DNA from: an uncultured Pseudomonadota bacterium
GTDB lineage: Bacteria; Pseudomonadota; Gammaproteobacteria; Steroidobacterales; Steroidobacteraceae
Direction of reading: 5' to 3'
Length of the DNA: 64,000 nt
NCBI GenBank assembly: GCA_903868595.1
Contig: CAIPVV010000043.1
Span: forward strand, 123,283-187,282
This document shows positions 29,941 through 39,395 of this stretch, piece by piece (position 1 is the first letter of the stretch; each line of letters opens with the position of its first letter). A model generated the notes under the pieces. It saw only the letters and a program-made list of their open reading frames with translations. It had not been told where the DNA came from and made no database searches. A program made the translations under genes and the position numbers.

Positions 29941-30501
29941 ATGCGCCACATACCCAACCTCATTTGCCTGTTCCGTATCGCCCTGATCATCCCGCTGGTG
30001 ATCGCGATGCGCGAAGCGCAGCACGGGCAGATCATCGTCCTGTTCTCGCTGGCGGCCGTCTCCGACGGCCTGGACGGCTACCTCGCCAAGCGCTTTGGCT
30101 GGACCTCGGACCTGGGCCGGGTGCTGGACCCGGTGGCCGACAAGCTCCTGCTCATGACGGTGTTCATCACCGCGTCGTGGCTGGATATCGCCCCGTGGTG
30201 GCTGACCGCCGTGGCCGTGGCGCGCGATCTGATCATCGGCTTCGGGGCGGTGATCTACCGGCTGTGGTTTGGCCCCCTGAACGGGCGGCCCACGGTGATC
30301 AGCAAGATCAACACGACGATGCAGCTGGGCTACCTGCTGGCCGTCGTACTGGCCAGCGCGACCGGATTTCCGCCGCGAGAGGTGCTGGAGGCGCTGGCCG
30401 CCGTCACCCTGGTGACGATCCTGGCCAGCGGCACGGAGTATGTCGCGCGGTTCACGCGCCGGGCTTGCGCGCACGCTGCAGCGCAGCAGGGTGCGGGCTA
30501 G
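29941..30501 (+). CDS. CDP-alcohol phosphatidyltransferase family protein (PgsA-like)
   Basis: A 186-residue membrane enzyme with about five hydrophobic helices. The family signature D-G-x2-D-G-x2-A-(K/R)-x8-G-x3-D-x3-D is seen as DGLDGYLAKRFGWTSDLG followed by RVLDPVADK. PgsA makes phosphatidylglycerophosphate from CDP-diacylglycerol and glycerol-3-phosphate, and the length fits, but the exact alcohol substrate is not certain. hda follows four bases after the stop; this pairing is common in Gammaproteobacteria. Confidence 0.85.
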   Translation: MRHIPNLICLFRIALIIPLVIAMREAQHGQIIVLFSLAAVSDGLDGYLAKRFGWTSDLGRVLDPVADKLLLMTVFITASWLDIAPWWLTAVAVARDLIIGFGAVIYRLWFGPLNGRPTVISKINTTMQLGYLLAVVLASATGFPPREVLEALAAVTLVTILASGTEYVARFTRRACAHAAAQQGAG

Positions 30502-30505
30502 CCCC

Positions 30506-31784
<1,279 letters not shown>

Positions 31785-31800
31785 TTAAAAGGCCCTGCCC

Positions 31801-32076
31801 GTGATCTGCAAACGCTGTTTCGTCGCCGGCCGTGTCCAGGGCGTCTACTACCGCGCGAGCACCGCCCAGCGGGCCCGCGCACTGGGCCTGCGTGGCCTCG
31901 CCCGCAACCTGCCTGACGGCCGCGTGGAAGTGCTGGTGTGCGGGGAGCCTGCGGCGGTGGAGGCGCTGCTTGCCTGGCTGTGGGAAGGACCTAGCGCGGC
32001 GCGCGTGACGGCCGTTGAGGTGATGGACCTGGACTGCGCCCCGCAGCACATCGCCCCGGAATTCCTTATCGCCTGA
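31801..32076 (+). CDS. acyP: Acylphosphatase
   Basis: A 91-residue enzyme that hydrolyses acyl phosphates. It starts at GTG 31801 and carries both signatures: GRVQGVYYRAST with the catalytic Arg, and the Asn in LARNLPDGRVEVLVCG. The divergent wrbA start lies 25 bases upstream. Its last 11 bases overlap the lytic transglycosylase gene on the other strand. Confidence 0.93.
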   Translation: MICKRCFVAGRVQGVYYRASTAQRARALGLRGLARNLPDGRVEVLVCGEPAAVEALLAWLWEGPSAARVTAVEVMDLDCAPQHIAPEFLIA

Positions 32077-32710
32077 CGGTGCTCGCCGTGCCCAGGTCGT
32101 CGGCCCCGTTCCAGCGGCTGGTCCAGCGCACGATCACCAGGTCCGGGTATTCACGCCGTCCGATGCTGCCGTTGTAGCGCGCCAGGGCCTTGCGCACGTC
32201 ATTGCCCTCGCGCGCGAGATAGAAGCGCAGGATCGCGCAGCCCATGCGCAGGTTCTCCTCCACGTGCGTGAGCTGGAAGCGCTTCATGCCGAGTTGCTCG
32301 GGCCAGAAGGGCATCACCTGCATCAGGCCCACGGCGCCGGCGGAGGAGACGGCCCAGCGGTTGAAGCGGCTCTCCACGTCCATCACCGCCAGCACCAGCC
32401 CCGGGGGCAGGTGCTGCTGGCCGGGGCGATGCGTCTCGCAGTAGACGGTCTTGAGGACCTGCATGCGCTCGTCGTGGTCGGCGACGATGCGGCGCAGTCG
32501 CGGCTCCATCAGCGTGTACCAGACGGCCGAGTCGTACTTGTCCGGGAAACACTCGGCGGTCTCGATCGCCTGGGAGACGACCGCGCGCAGTTCCGGATCG
32601 CGCTGCGCATCGGCTCGCGCGATTGCGCTCACGGCGCCGCCGCTGCAGAGCAGCAGCGCCAGGGCTAGCTTAGCCCGCCATCCGGGAACGCAGGAACTCG
32701 ACGACGCCAT
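32066..32710 (-). CDS. Lytic transglycosylase, SLT domain
   Basis: A 214-residue exported protein. ATG 32710 is chosen because it gives a signal peptide (ending around AVSA). The SLT/goose-lysozyme-like domain spans about 90-205, with the catalytic Glu in [20 protein letters not shown], then MQVMPFW and [17 protein letters not shown]. It would cleave peptidoglycan glycan strands in the periplasm. Its start lies inside the 3' end of proS (41-base overlap), so it is probably co-transcribed with it. Confidence 0.9.
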   Translation of the reverse strand: MASSSSCVPGWRAKLALALLLCSGGAVSAIARADAQRDPELRAVVSQAIETAECFPDKYDSAVWYTLMEPRLRRIVADHDERMQVLKTVYCETHRPGQQHLPPGLVLAVMDVESRFNRWAVSSAGAVGLMQVMPFWPEQLGMKRFQLTHVEENLRMGCAILRFYLAREGNDVRKALARYNGSIGRREYPDLVIVRWTSRWNGADDLGTASTVRR

Positions 32711-34379
32711 CGGCAGGGATCTCCTCGTTGCCGCCACTGCGGCGGTGACGGTACTCCAGTTTGCCGGAGGCGAGCCCGCGCTCGCCAACCACCAGGCAGT
32801 GTGGGATACCGAGCAACTCCGCGTCTGTGAACTTCACCCCAGGTCGTGCATCCCGGTCGTCGTAGAGCACCTCGATGCCCGCCGCCGTCAGGCTCGCGTA
32901 GAGCGCATCGGCCGCGGCGCGCACGCCCTCGGACTTGGCGTGGTTCATCGTCACCAGCAGCACCGCATAGGGCGCCAGCGGCTCCGGCCAGATGATGCCG
33001 CGCTCGTCGTGGTTCTGCTCGATAGCCGCGGCCACCACGCGCGTTACGCCAATGCCGTAGCAGCCCATCAGCATCGTGAGCGGCTTGCCGGCCGTATCCA
33101 GCACCGTGGCCTTCAGGGCCTCGCTGTACTTGCGACCGAGCTGGAAGATGTGGCCAACCTCGATGCCGCGCACGATCCGCAGCGTACCGACACCCGAGGG
33201 GCTCGGGTCACCGTTGACCACGTTGCGCAGGTCGGCGGCGTCGGCCTCCGGCAGGTCGCGCCCCCAGTTCACGCCCGTCAGGTGCGCCTCGCGCTGGTTG
33301 GCGCCGCAGACGAAGTCGGCCACCGCCAGGGCCGAATGGTCGGCAACGATCCGGCAATTCAGGCCCACCGGGCCGAGGGAGCCGGGCTCCGTTCCCGTGC
33401 CGGCGAGCACGCGCTCCGGGGTCGCCATCCGCAGCGGATTGGCCACGCCGGGCAGCTTTTGCGCCTTGACCGCGTTGAGCTCGTGGTCCCCGCGCAGGAT
33501 GAGGGCAACCACGGCGCCGTCATCGCCTTCAACGATCAGGGTCTTCAGGCACTGCGCGGCCGGCACGCCCAGCAGCGCCGTGAGCTCGGCGATCGTGCGG
33601 GTCTTCGGCGTGGAGACCGTCTTCATCACGGCGCTGGGCGCGGGCCGCGGCGCGGTCGGCGCCAGGGCAGGGGCAAGCTCCAGGTTCGCCGCGAAGCCAT
33701 CGCCATCCGACACGGCGATCGCATCCTCGCCCGAGTCGGCCAGCACCTGGAATTCCTCCGACGCGCTGCCACCGATGGCGCCGGTGTCGGCGCGCACCGC
33801 GCGGAACGTGAGCTCCATGCGCTGGAACATGCGCGTGTAGGCCTCGCGCATCAGCGCGTAGCCGGCGGTCAGCGAGGCCTCATCGGCATGGAAAGAGTAC
33901 GCGTCCTTCATGAGGAACTCGCGTCCGCGCATCACGCCGAAGCGAGGGCGGATCTCGTCGCGGAACTTGGTCTGCACCTGGTAGAAATTGACGGGCAGCT
34001 GGCGGTAGCTCTTCAGTTCGCGCCGGGCCAGGTCGGTGACGACCTCCTCGGCAGTCGGCCCGATCACGAAGGCGCGCTCGTGGCGGTCCTTCAGGCGCAG
34101 CAGCTCCGGGCCGTACTGCTCCCAGCGGCCGGATTCCTGCCACAGCTCAGCCGGCTGGACGGCCGGCATCAGGACTTCCAGGGCGCCGGCCCGGTCCATT
34201 TCCTCGCGGATGATGCGTTCGACCTTGCGCAGCGTCCGCAGGCCCAGGGGCAGCCAGGTGTAGATGCCGGCGGCGAGGCGGCGTATGAGGCCTGCCCGCA
34301 GCATGAGCTGGTGGCTGATGACCTCGGCCTCGGCCGGGGTTTCCTTGACGGTATTGATCGGATACTGGGAAAGACGCAT
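32670..34379 (-). CDS. proS: Prolyl-tRNA synthetase
   Basis: A 569-residue bacterial-type class II synthetase. Motif 1 region, motif 2 ([26 protein letters not shown]), the YbaK-like editing insertion (about 230-390) and the C-terminal anticodon-binding domain (from about 470) are all present in order. The length equals the long, editing-competent bacterial form. It is divergent to pssA across 66 bases. Confidence 0.97.
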   Translation of the reverse strand: MRLSQYPINTVKETPAEAEVISHQLMLRAGLIRRLAAGIYTWLPLGLRTLRKVERIIREEMDRAGALEVLMPAVQPAELWQESGRWEQYGPELLRLKDRHERAFVIGPTAEEVVTDLARRELKSYRQLPVNFYQVQTKFRDEIRPRFGVMRGREFLMKDAYSFHADEASLTAGYALMREAYTRMFQRMELTFRAVRADTGAIGGSASEEFQVLADSGEDAIAVSDGDGFAANLELAPALAPTAPRPAPSAVMKTVSTPKTRTIAELTALLGVPAAQCLKTLIVEGDDGAVVALILRGDHELNAVKAQKLPGVANPLRMATPERVLAGTGTEPGSLGPVGLNCRIVADHSALAVADFVCGANQREAHLTGVNWGRDLPEADAADLRNVVNGDPSPSGVGTLRIVRGIEVGHIFQLGRKYSEALKATVLDTAGKPLTMLMGCYGIGVTRVVAAAIEQNHDERGIIWPEPLAPYAVLLVTMNHAKSEGVRAAADALYASLTAAGIEVLYDDRDARPGVKFTDAELLGIPHCLVVGERGLASGKLEYRHRRSGGNEEIPADGVVEFLRSRMAG

Positions 34380-34445
34380 GGGGGCCGGGAGGGGGTGGGC
34401 TGGGAAGCCTCCAAGTCTAGCAGCCTGCTATCATTCCGGGCACTT

Positions 34446-35225
34446 ATGAGCACCGAACCGACCCTGTCCAAGCCCCGCAGCCGCGGCGTCTACCTGCTGC
34501 CCAACCTGCTGACGACCGGAGCGCTGTTCTCGGGGTTCTACGCGATCGTGGCGGCCGTCGACGGCAACTTCGAGCGTGCGGGCATTGCGATCTTCGCCGC
34601 CATGCTGTTTGACACCCTGGACGGCCGCGTGGCGCGGCTCACCAGCACCGAGAGCGCCTTCGGCAAGGAATACGACAGCCTGGCCGACATGGTGTCCTTC
34701 GGCGTGGCGCCGGCGCTGGTGACCTACCAGTGGGGCGTGGAGCGGATCTCCGAGTATGGCCGCGTCTGGGGCCGGGTCGGCTGGCTGGCGGCGTTCTTCT
34801 ACTGCGTTTGCGCCGCGCTGCGACTGGCCCGCTTCAATACCCGCGCCGCGCAGGACAAGCGATTCTTCGAAGGCCTGCCGAGCCCCTCGGCCGCGGGCAT
34901 CGTCTCCGCCTTCATCTGGTCCGCCAGCGAGTGGCACGAGCCGGGCCTGCCGGGCCTGGTGATCGCCTTCCTGGTGACCGCCTGTGCCGGCGCGCTGATG
35001 GTCAGCAGCTTCAGCTACAACAGCTTCAAGCAGTTCAACCTGGAAGGGCCGGTGAAGTTCGCCACCTTCATCATCGTGCCGCTGATCTTCGTGGGCGTCG
35101 CCGTGTATCCGCCGACCACGTTGCTGGTGATCTTCGGTGGCTATGCCGCGGCCGGTCCGATCACCTGGCTCTATCGCCGTTTCCGCCGCTCCCAGCGCGC
35201 AGCTCCCGTCGACGGACCTGGCTAG
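34446..35225 (+). CDS. pssA: CDP-diacylglycerol-serine O-phosphatidyltransferase
   Basis: A 259-residue membrane protein of the type II (Bacillus-like) PssA group, making phosphatidylserine, the precursor of phosphatidylethanolamine. The start is ATG 34446, giving MSTEPTLSKPRSRGVYLLPN. The CDP-alcohol transferase signature is FDTLDGRVARLTSTESAFG followed by EYDSLADMVSFG. About seven to eight hydrophobic helices follow. Reading frame upstream of 34446 is antisense to proS and is not part of the gene. Confidence 0.93.
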   Translation: MSTEPTLSKPRSRGVYLLPNLLTTGALFSGFYAIVAAVDGNFERAGIAIFAAMLFDTLDGRVARLTSTESAFGKEYDSLADMVSFGVAPALVTYQWGVERISEYGRVWGRVGWLAAFFYCVCAALRLARFNTRAAQDKRFFEGLPSPSAAGIVSAFIWSASEWHEPGLPGLVIAFLVTACAGALMVSSFSYNSFKQFNLEGPVKFATFIIVPLIFVGVAVYPPTTLLVIFGGYAAAGPITWLYRRFRRSQRAAPVDGPG

Positions 35226-35251
35226 AACCCGGGCTGTATCCCCAATCGCCC

Positions 35252-36004
35252 ATGCAGAATCGAGGCTCCTATCTTGATGCGCTCGGCGTGGAACAGTGGG
35301 TATCGCGCGGCGGTGCTGCCGTCGCCGACCCGCTCCTCGCCACGCCGGTAGCGCCCCAGGCGCCGGCCGCGCCGGCCCCGCCCGCCGCCGTGCGCGCGTC
35401 GCAGGCCACGCCGGTGACGCCGGCGGCTTCCGGCGAGCCGGCATGGCTCACCCTGCAGGCGCAGGTCGCCGCCTGCCAGCGCTGCGCGCTGCATGCCGGG
35501 CGCCTCAACACTGTGTTTGGCGTCGGCAACCCCGGCGCCCAGTGGATGGTCATCGGCGAGGCGCCGGGGGCGGAGGAAGACAAGCAGGGCGAGCCCTTCG
35601 TCGGCCGCGCCGGCCAGCTGCTCAATGCGATGCTGCTGGCCATCGGATTGCCGCGCGAGCAGGTGTTCATCGCCAACATCCTCAAGTGCCGCCCGCCGGG
35701 CAACCGTGACCCGCTGCCGCAGGAGGTGGCCGAGTGCCTGCCGTACCTGGAGCGGCAGATCGCGCTGATCAAGCCGCGCATCCTGCTGGCGGTAGGGCGC
35801 ATCGCCGCGCAGAACCTGCTGGCCACCGATACGCCGATCGGCAAGCTGCGCGGACAGCTGCATCGTTTCGGTGCTGCCCAGACGCCGCTCGTGGTCACCT
35901 ACCACCCGGCTTACCTCCTGCGTTCGCCCGGCGAGAAGCGCAAGGCCTGGGATGACCTGAAGTTTGCCCGTCGCGTGCATCGCGAGCTCGGGCAGGCGGG
36001 CTGA
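35252..36004 (+). CDS. Uracil-DNA glycosylase, family 4 (Fe-S type)
   Basis: A 250-residue DNA repair enzyme of the type 4/5 UDG group. An Ala/Pro-rich N-terminal extension of about 55 residues precedes the core. The [4Fe-4S] ligands are C75, C78, C146 and C162 (C-x2-C, C-x15-C). Catalytic motif [20 protein letters not shown] and the HPAYLLRSP motif are intact. It removes uracil from DNA. ATG 35252 begins 26 bases after pssA. rimI follows directly. Confidence 0.94.
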   Translation: MQNRGSYLDALGVEQWVSRGGAAVADPLLATPVAPQAPAAPAPPAAVRASQATPVTPAASGEPAWLTLQAQVAACQRCALHAGRLNTVFGVGNPGAQWMVIGEAPGAEEDKQGEPFVGRAGQLLNAMLLAIGLPREQVFIANILKCRPPGNRDPLPQEVAECLPYLERQIALIKPRILLAVGRIAAQNLLATDTPIGKLRGQLHRFGAAQTPLVVTYHPAYLLRSPGEKRKAWDDLKFARRVHRELGQAG

Positions 36005-36026
36005 CGTGGCCGTGGCCAGCGATCGC

Positions 36027-36494
36027 ATGGACAACCTCCCGCAGGTGCTGATCCGCGACATGACGCACCCCGACGTGGTCTCGGTCATCCGCATCGAGAA
36101 CGAGTCTTACGCGTTCCCGTGGAGCGAGGGCATCTTTCGCGACTGCCTGCGCGTGGGCTACGTCTGCTGCGTCACAGAACTGGATGACATCATCATCGGC
36201 TACGGCGTGATGAGCACCGGGGCCGGCGAGGCGCATGTGCTGAACGTCTGCGTTGCCGCGCCGTACCGGGGCAAGGGGTTGGGCGCACAGATGCTCGAGC
36301 ACCTCCTGGAGTTCGCCGGCAGCCTGGGCGTGGGGGAAGTCTTCCTGGAGGTTCGTCCCTCCAACACCTCAGCGCTACGGCTCTACCAGTCGCTGGGCTT
36401 TACGCAGATCGGCATTCGCCGCGGGTACTATCAGGCCGTGGGTGGCCGCGAGGATGCTGTGATCCTGCGTCGCCTGCTGGGAAAACGTCGATAA
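36027..36494 (+). CDS. rimI: Ribosomal protein S18 alanine N-acetyltransferase
   Basis: A 155-residue GNAT acetyltransferase. It resembles RimI in the N-terminal [13 protein letters not shown] motif, the acetyl-CoA site [15 protein letters not shown] and [20 protein letters not shown]. Start options are GTG 36006, GTG 36012 and ATG 36027; the ATG gives the length closest to E. coli RimI. It lies just after the uracil-DNA glycosylase gene and one base before prfC. Confidence 0.92.
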   Translation: MDNLPQVLIRDMTHPDVVSVIRIENESYAFPWSEGIFRDCLRVGYVCCVTELDDIIIGYGVMSTGAGEAHVLNVCVAAPYRGKGLGAQMLEHLLEFAGSLGVGEVFLEVRPSNTSALRLYQSLGFTQIGIRRGYYQAVGGREDAVILRRLLGKRR

Positions 36495-36495
36495 A

Positions 36496-38082
36496 ATGAG
36501 TTTATTTGCAGACGAAGTGGCGCGTCGGCGCACCTTTGCGATCATCTCCCATCCCGATGCGGGCAAGACCACGCTCACCGAGAAGCTGCTGCTGTTCGGG
36601 GGCGCGATCCAGCTCGCCGGAACCGTCAAGGGGCGCAAGGCCGCCCGTCACGCGACCTCCGACTGGATGAGGCTGGAGCAGCAGCGCGGCATCTCCGTGA
36701 CCTCCTCGGTCATGCAGTTCCCGTTCAACGGCTGCATCGTGAACCTGCTGGATACGCCGGGCCATGAGGACTTCTCCGAGGACACCTACCGCACGCTCAC
36801 CGCCGTCGACTCGGCGCTGATGGTGATCGACTGCGCCAAGGGCGTGGAGGAGCGCACGATCCGCCTGATGGAGGTTTGCCGGCTGCGCGATACGCCGATC
36901 ATGACCTTCATCAACAAGCTGGATCGCGAGGGCCGCGCGCCGATCGAGCTGGTGGATGAGATCGAGAAGGTACTGGGCCTGAGCGTCTCGCCGGTCACCT
37001 GGCCGATCGGCATGGGTCGCGACCTGCAGGGGACCTACCACCTGCTGGAGGACCGCATCTACGTGTACGAGGCGGGTGAGCGCGGACGGGTCGGCGAGAA
37101 CCGCGTCATCGAGGGCCTGCACAGCGATGCAGCGCGCGAGTTTCTGGGCGACCGGGCCGCCAGTTTCTACGAGGAGATCGAGCTGGTGCGCGGCGCCTCG
37201 CCTGCCTTTGATCCGGTGGCTTACCTGGCCGGCAAGCAGACGCCGGCGTTCTTCGGGTCCGCGATCAGCAACTTTGGGGTCGAGGAGCTGCTGCGCAGCT
37301 TCACCCTGCATGCGCCGCCGCCGCGCTCCCGCGCCACGCGCGACCGGGTGGTCACGGCCGATGAGCAGAAGCTCAGCGGGTTCGTCTTCAAGATCCAGGC
37401 CAACATGGACCCCAGCCACCGGGACCGGATCGCCTTCTTCCGCATCTGCTCGGGCCGCTATGCGCCCGGCTTGCGCCTGTACCACGTGCGCCTCGACAAG
37501 GAAGTGCGCATCGCGGATGCGCTGACCTTCATGGCGGGGGATCGCTCGGCGGCGGCGGAGGCCTTCGCAGGCGACATCATCGGCCTGCACAACCACGGCA
37601 CGATCAACATCGGGGATACCTTCACCGAAGGCGAGAAGCTCACCTTCACGGGCATCCCGAACTTCGCGCCGGAGATGTTCCGGCGCGCGGTGCTCAAGGA
37701 TCCGCTGAAGGCCAAGGCGCTCTCCAAGGGCCTGGGCCAGCTGTGCGAGGAGGGCGCGACGCAGCTGTTTCGCCCACTGCGCAACAACGACATGATCCTG
37801 GGCGCGGTCGGCCAGCTGCAGTTCGAGGTCGTCGCCTTCCGGCTGCAGGATGAGTACAGCGTGCAATGCGCCTTCGAGGGCATCGGCGTGCACACGGCAC
37901 GCTGGGTCTACGCCAAGGATGAGCGCAAGCTGGAGGAGTTTCGCTCCAAGGCCTATGACAACCTGGCCGTGGACCACTCCGGGGCACTGGTGTACCTGGC
38001 GCCGTCCCGCGTTAACCTGGCGCTCACCATCGAGCGCTGGCCCGACATCGATTTCCGCGAGACGCGGGAGAGTCAGTCTTAG
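36496..38082 (+). CDS. prfC: Peptide chain release factor 3
   Basis: A 528-residue translational GTPase that recycles RF1/RF2. It begins with a typical RF3 N-terminus ([22 protein letters not shown]), followed by the G2/G3 motifs ([26 protein letters not shown]), NKLDREGR (G4) and the RF3-specific C-terminal domains. Length is the same as in E. coli to within a residue. It overlaps nothing and follows rimI immediately. Confidence 0.97.
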   Translation: MSLFADEVARRRTFAIISHPDAGKTTLTEKLLLFGGAIQLAGTVKGRKAARHATSDWMRLEQQRGISVTSSVMQFPFNGCIVNLLDTPGHEDFSEDTYRTLTAVDSALMVIDCAKGVEERTIRLMEVCRLRDTPIMTFINKLDREGRAPIELVDEIEKVLGLSVSPVTWPIGMGRDLQGTYHLLEDRIYVYEAGERGRVGENRVIEGLHSDAAREFLGDRAASFYEEIELVRGASPAFDPVAYLAGKQTPAFFGSAISNFGVEELLRSFTLHAPPPRSRATRDRVVTADEQKLSGFVFKIQANMDPSHRDRIAFFRICSGRYAPGLRLYHVRLDKEVRIADALTFMAGDRSAAAEAFAGDIIGLHNHGTINIGDTFTEGEKLTFTGIPNFAPEMFRRAVLKDPLKAKALSKGLGQLCEEGATQLFRPLRNNDMILGAVGQLQFEVVAFRLQDEYSVQCAFEGIGVHTARWVYAKDERKLEEFRSKAYDNLAVDHSGALVYLAPSRVNLALTIERWPDIDFRETRESQS

Positions 38083-38096
38083 CCCTGAGGAGGGAT

Positions 38097-39395
38097 GTGG
38101 CCGTGAAGCGATACCTTGCCGCGCGGCCCGCCGTTTCCTGGGCCCTTTACGACTGGGCCAACGCCGCCTTTTCCACGACGGTGCTGGCGGGCTTCTTCCC
38201 GGCCTTCTTCCGCCAGTACTGGAGCCTGGGCACGGATCCCACCGAGGCGACCTTCCGGCTCGGGCTGGCCAACGGCACGGCCGGCCTGGCGATGGCCGTG
38301 CTGGCGCCGATCCTGGGCGCCATCGCCGACCGTGGCGGGCACCGCGTGCGCTTCCTGGTGGCATGGAGCCTGCTGGGCATCGCGGCCACGGCGGGCCTGT
38401 ACTGCGTAGGGCAGGGCCAGTGGGCGATCGCGGCCGTGCTCTTTACGCTCGGTACGCTGGGCTACAACGGCGGCATGGTGTTCGCGGACGCGTTGCTGCT
38501 GGATGTCGCGCAGCCTGCCGAGTACGACCGGGTCTCGGCGATGGGGTATGCCTTCGGTTACCTGGGTGGCGGCCTGCTGTTTGCCTTCAACGTGCTGATG
38601 GTGGTGCAGCCGGCCTGGTTCGGCCTGGCGAGCGCGGCGCAAGCCGTGCACCTCTCCTTCCTGATCGTGGCGGCGTGGTGGCTCGTGTTCATGCTGCCGG
38701 TGGCGCTGTTCGTGCCGGAGCGCGCTGGCTCTGGCACCACCACGTCGTGGGGCGCCGTCAGCGCGGGTCTCAAGGAGCTGCGCAATACGCTGCGCCACGT
38801 CCTCTCCTATCGCGCCATGCTCTCCTTCCTGATTGCGTACTGGCTCTATATCGATGGCGTCAACACCATTATCAAGATGGCGATCGACTACGGCCTGGCA
38901 CTGGGCCTGGACAGCAAGTCACTGCTCGCCGCGCTGCTGTTGACGCAGTTCGTGGCCTTCCCGGCGGCGCTGCTGTTTGGCCGCCTGGGCGAGCGCTACG
39001 GTGCCCGGCGCAGCGTCCTTGCGGGCCTGTGCGTGTACGGCGCGGTCACGCTATGGGCCTACTACCTGCATAGCGTTGCGGAATTCTTCGCCATGGCGAT
39101 CGTCGTGGGCCTGGTACAGGGCGGCGTGCAGAGCCTGTCGCGCTCCTTCTTCGGCCGCCTGGTGCCTGCGGGCAAGTCGGCGGAGTTCTTCGGCTTCTAC
39201 AACATGGTCGGCAAGTTCGGCACGGTCGTGGGGCCGCTGCTGGTCGGGTTCACGGCCTTGTGGACGGGCAGTTCGCGCGGCTCGATCCTTTCCCTCTCGG
39301 TGCTGTTCATCGCCGGCGGCGTGCTGCTCTATCGCGTCAAGGATCCCGCCCCGGCCTCCACCGGATCGCCCCAGAGCGCCGGGTCCACGCCGTAG
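38097..39395 (+). CDS. MFS transporter, UMF1/Atg22-like
   Basis: A protein of about 430 residues with some twelve transmembrane helices. The YDWANAAFSTTVLAGFFPAF start, the D-R-G-G-H-R loop between helices 2 and 3, and YNMVGKFGTVVGPLLVG match the UMF1 (Atg22-like) group of the major facilitator superfamily. Substrate is unknown. A strong GAGGAGGG element at 38087-38094 favours GTG 38103 over GTG 38097 as the true start (spacing eight versus two). It converges on the TgpA-MtfA fusion gene and overlaps its 3' end by 67 bases. Confidence 0.87.
   Translation: MAVKRYLAARPAVSWALYDWANAAFSTTVLAGFFPAFFRQYWSLGTDPTEATFRLGLANGTAGLAMAVLAPILGAIADRGGHRVRFLVAWSLLGIAATAGLYCVGQGQWAIAAVLFTLGTLGYNGGMVFADALLLDVAQPAEYDRVSAMGYAFGYLGGGLLFAFNVLMVVQPAWFGLASAAQAVHLSFLIVAAWWLVFMLPVALFVPERAGSGTTTSWGAVSAGLKELRNTLRHVLSYRAMLSFLIAYWLYIDGVNTIIKMAIDYGLALGLDSKSLLAALLLTQFVAFPAALLFGRLGERYGARRSVLAGLCVYGAVTLWAYYLHSVAEFFAMAIVVGLVQGGVQSLSRSFFGRLVPAGKSAEFFGFYNMVGKFGTVVGPLLVGFTALWTGSSRGSILSLSVLFIAGGVLLYRVKDPAPASTGSPQSAGSTP

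Noticed and set aside
32451..34445. In-frame upstream extension of pssA by more than 600 codons
   Set aside because: The extension is antisense to the lytic transglycosylase and proS genes and has no recognisable domain; ATG 34446 gives a normal PssA.
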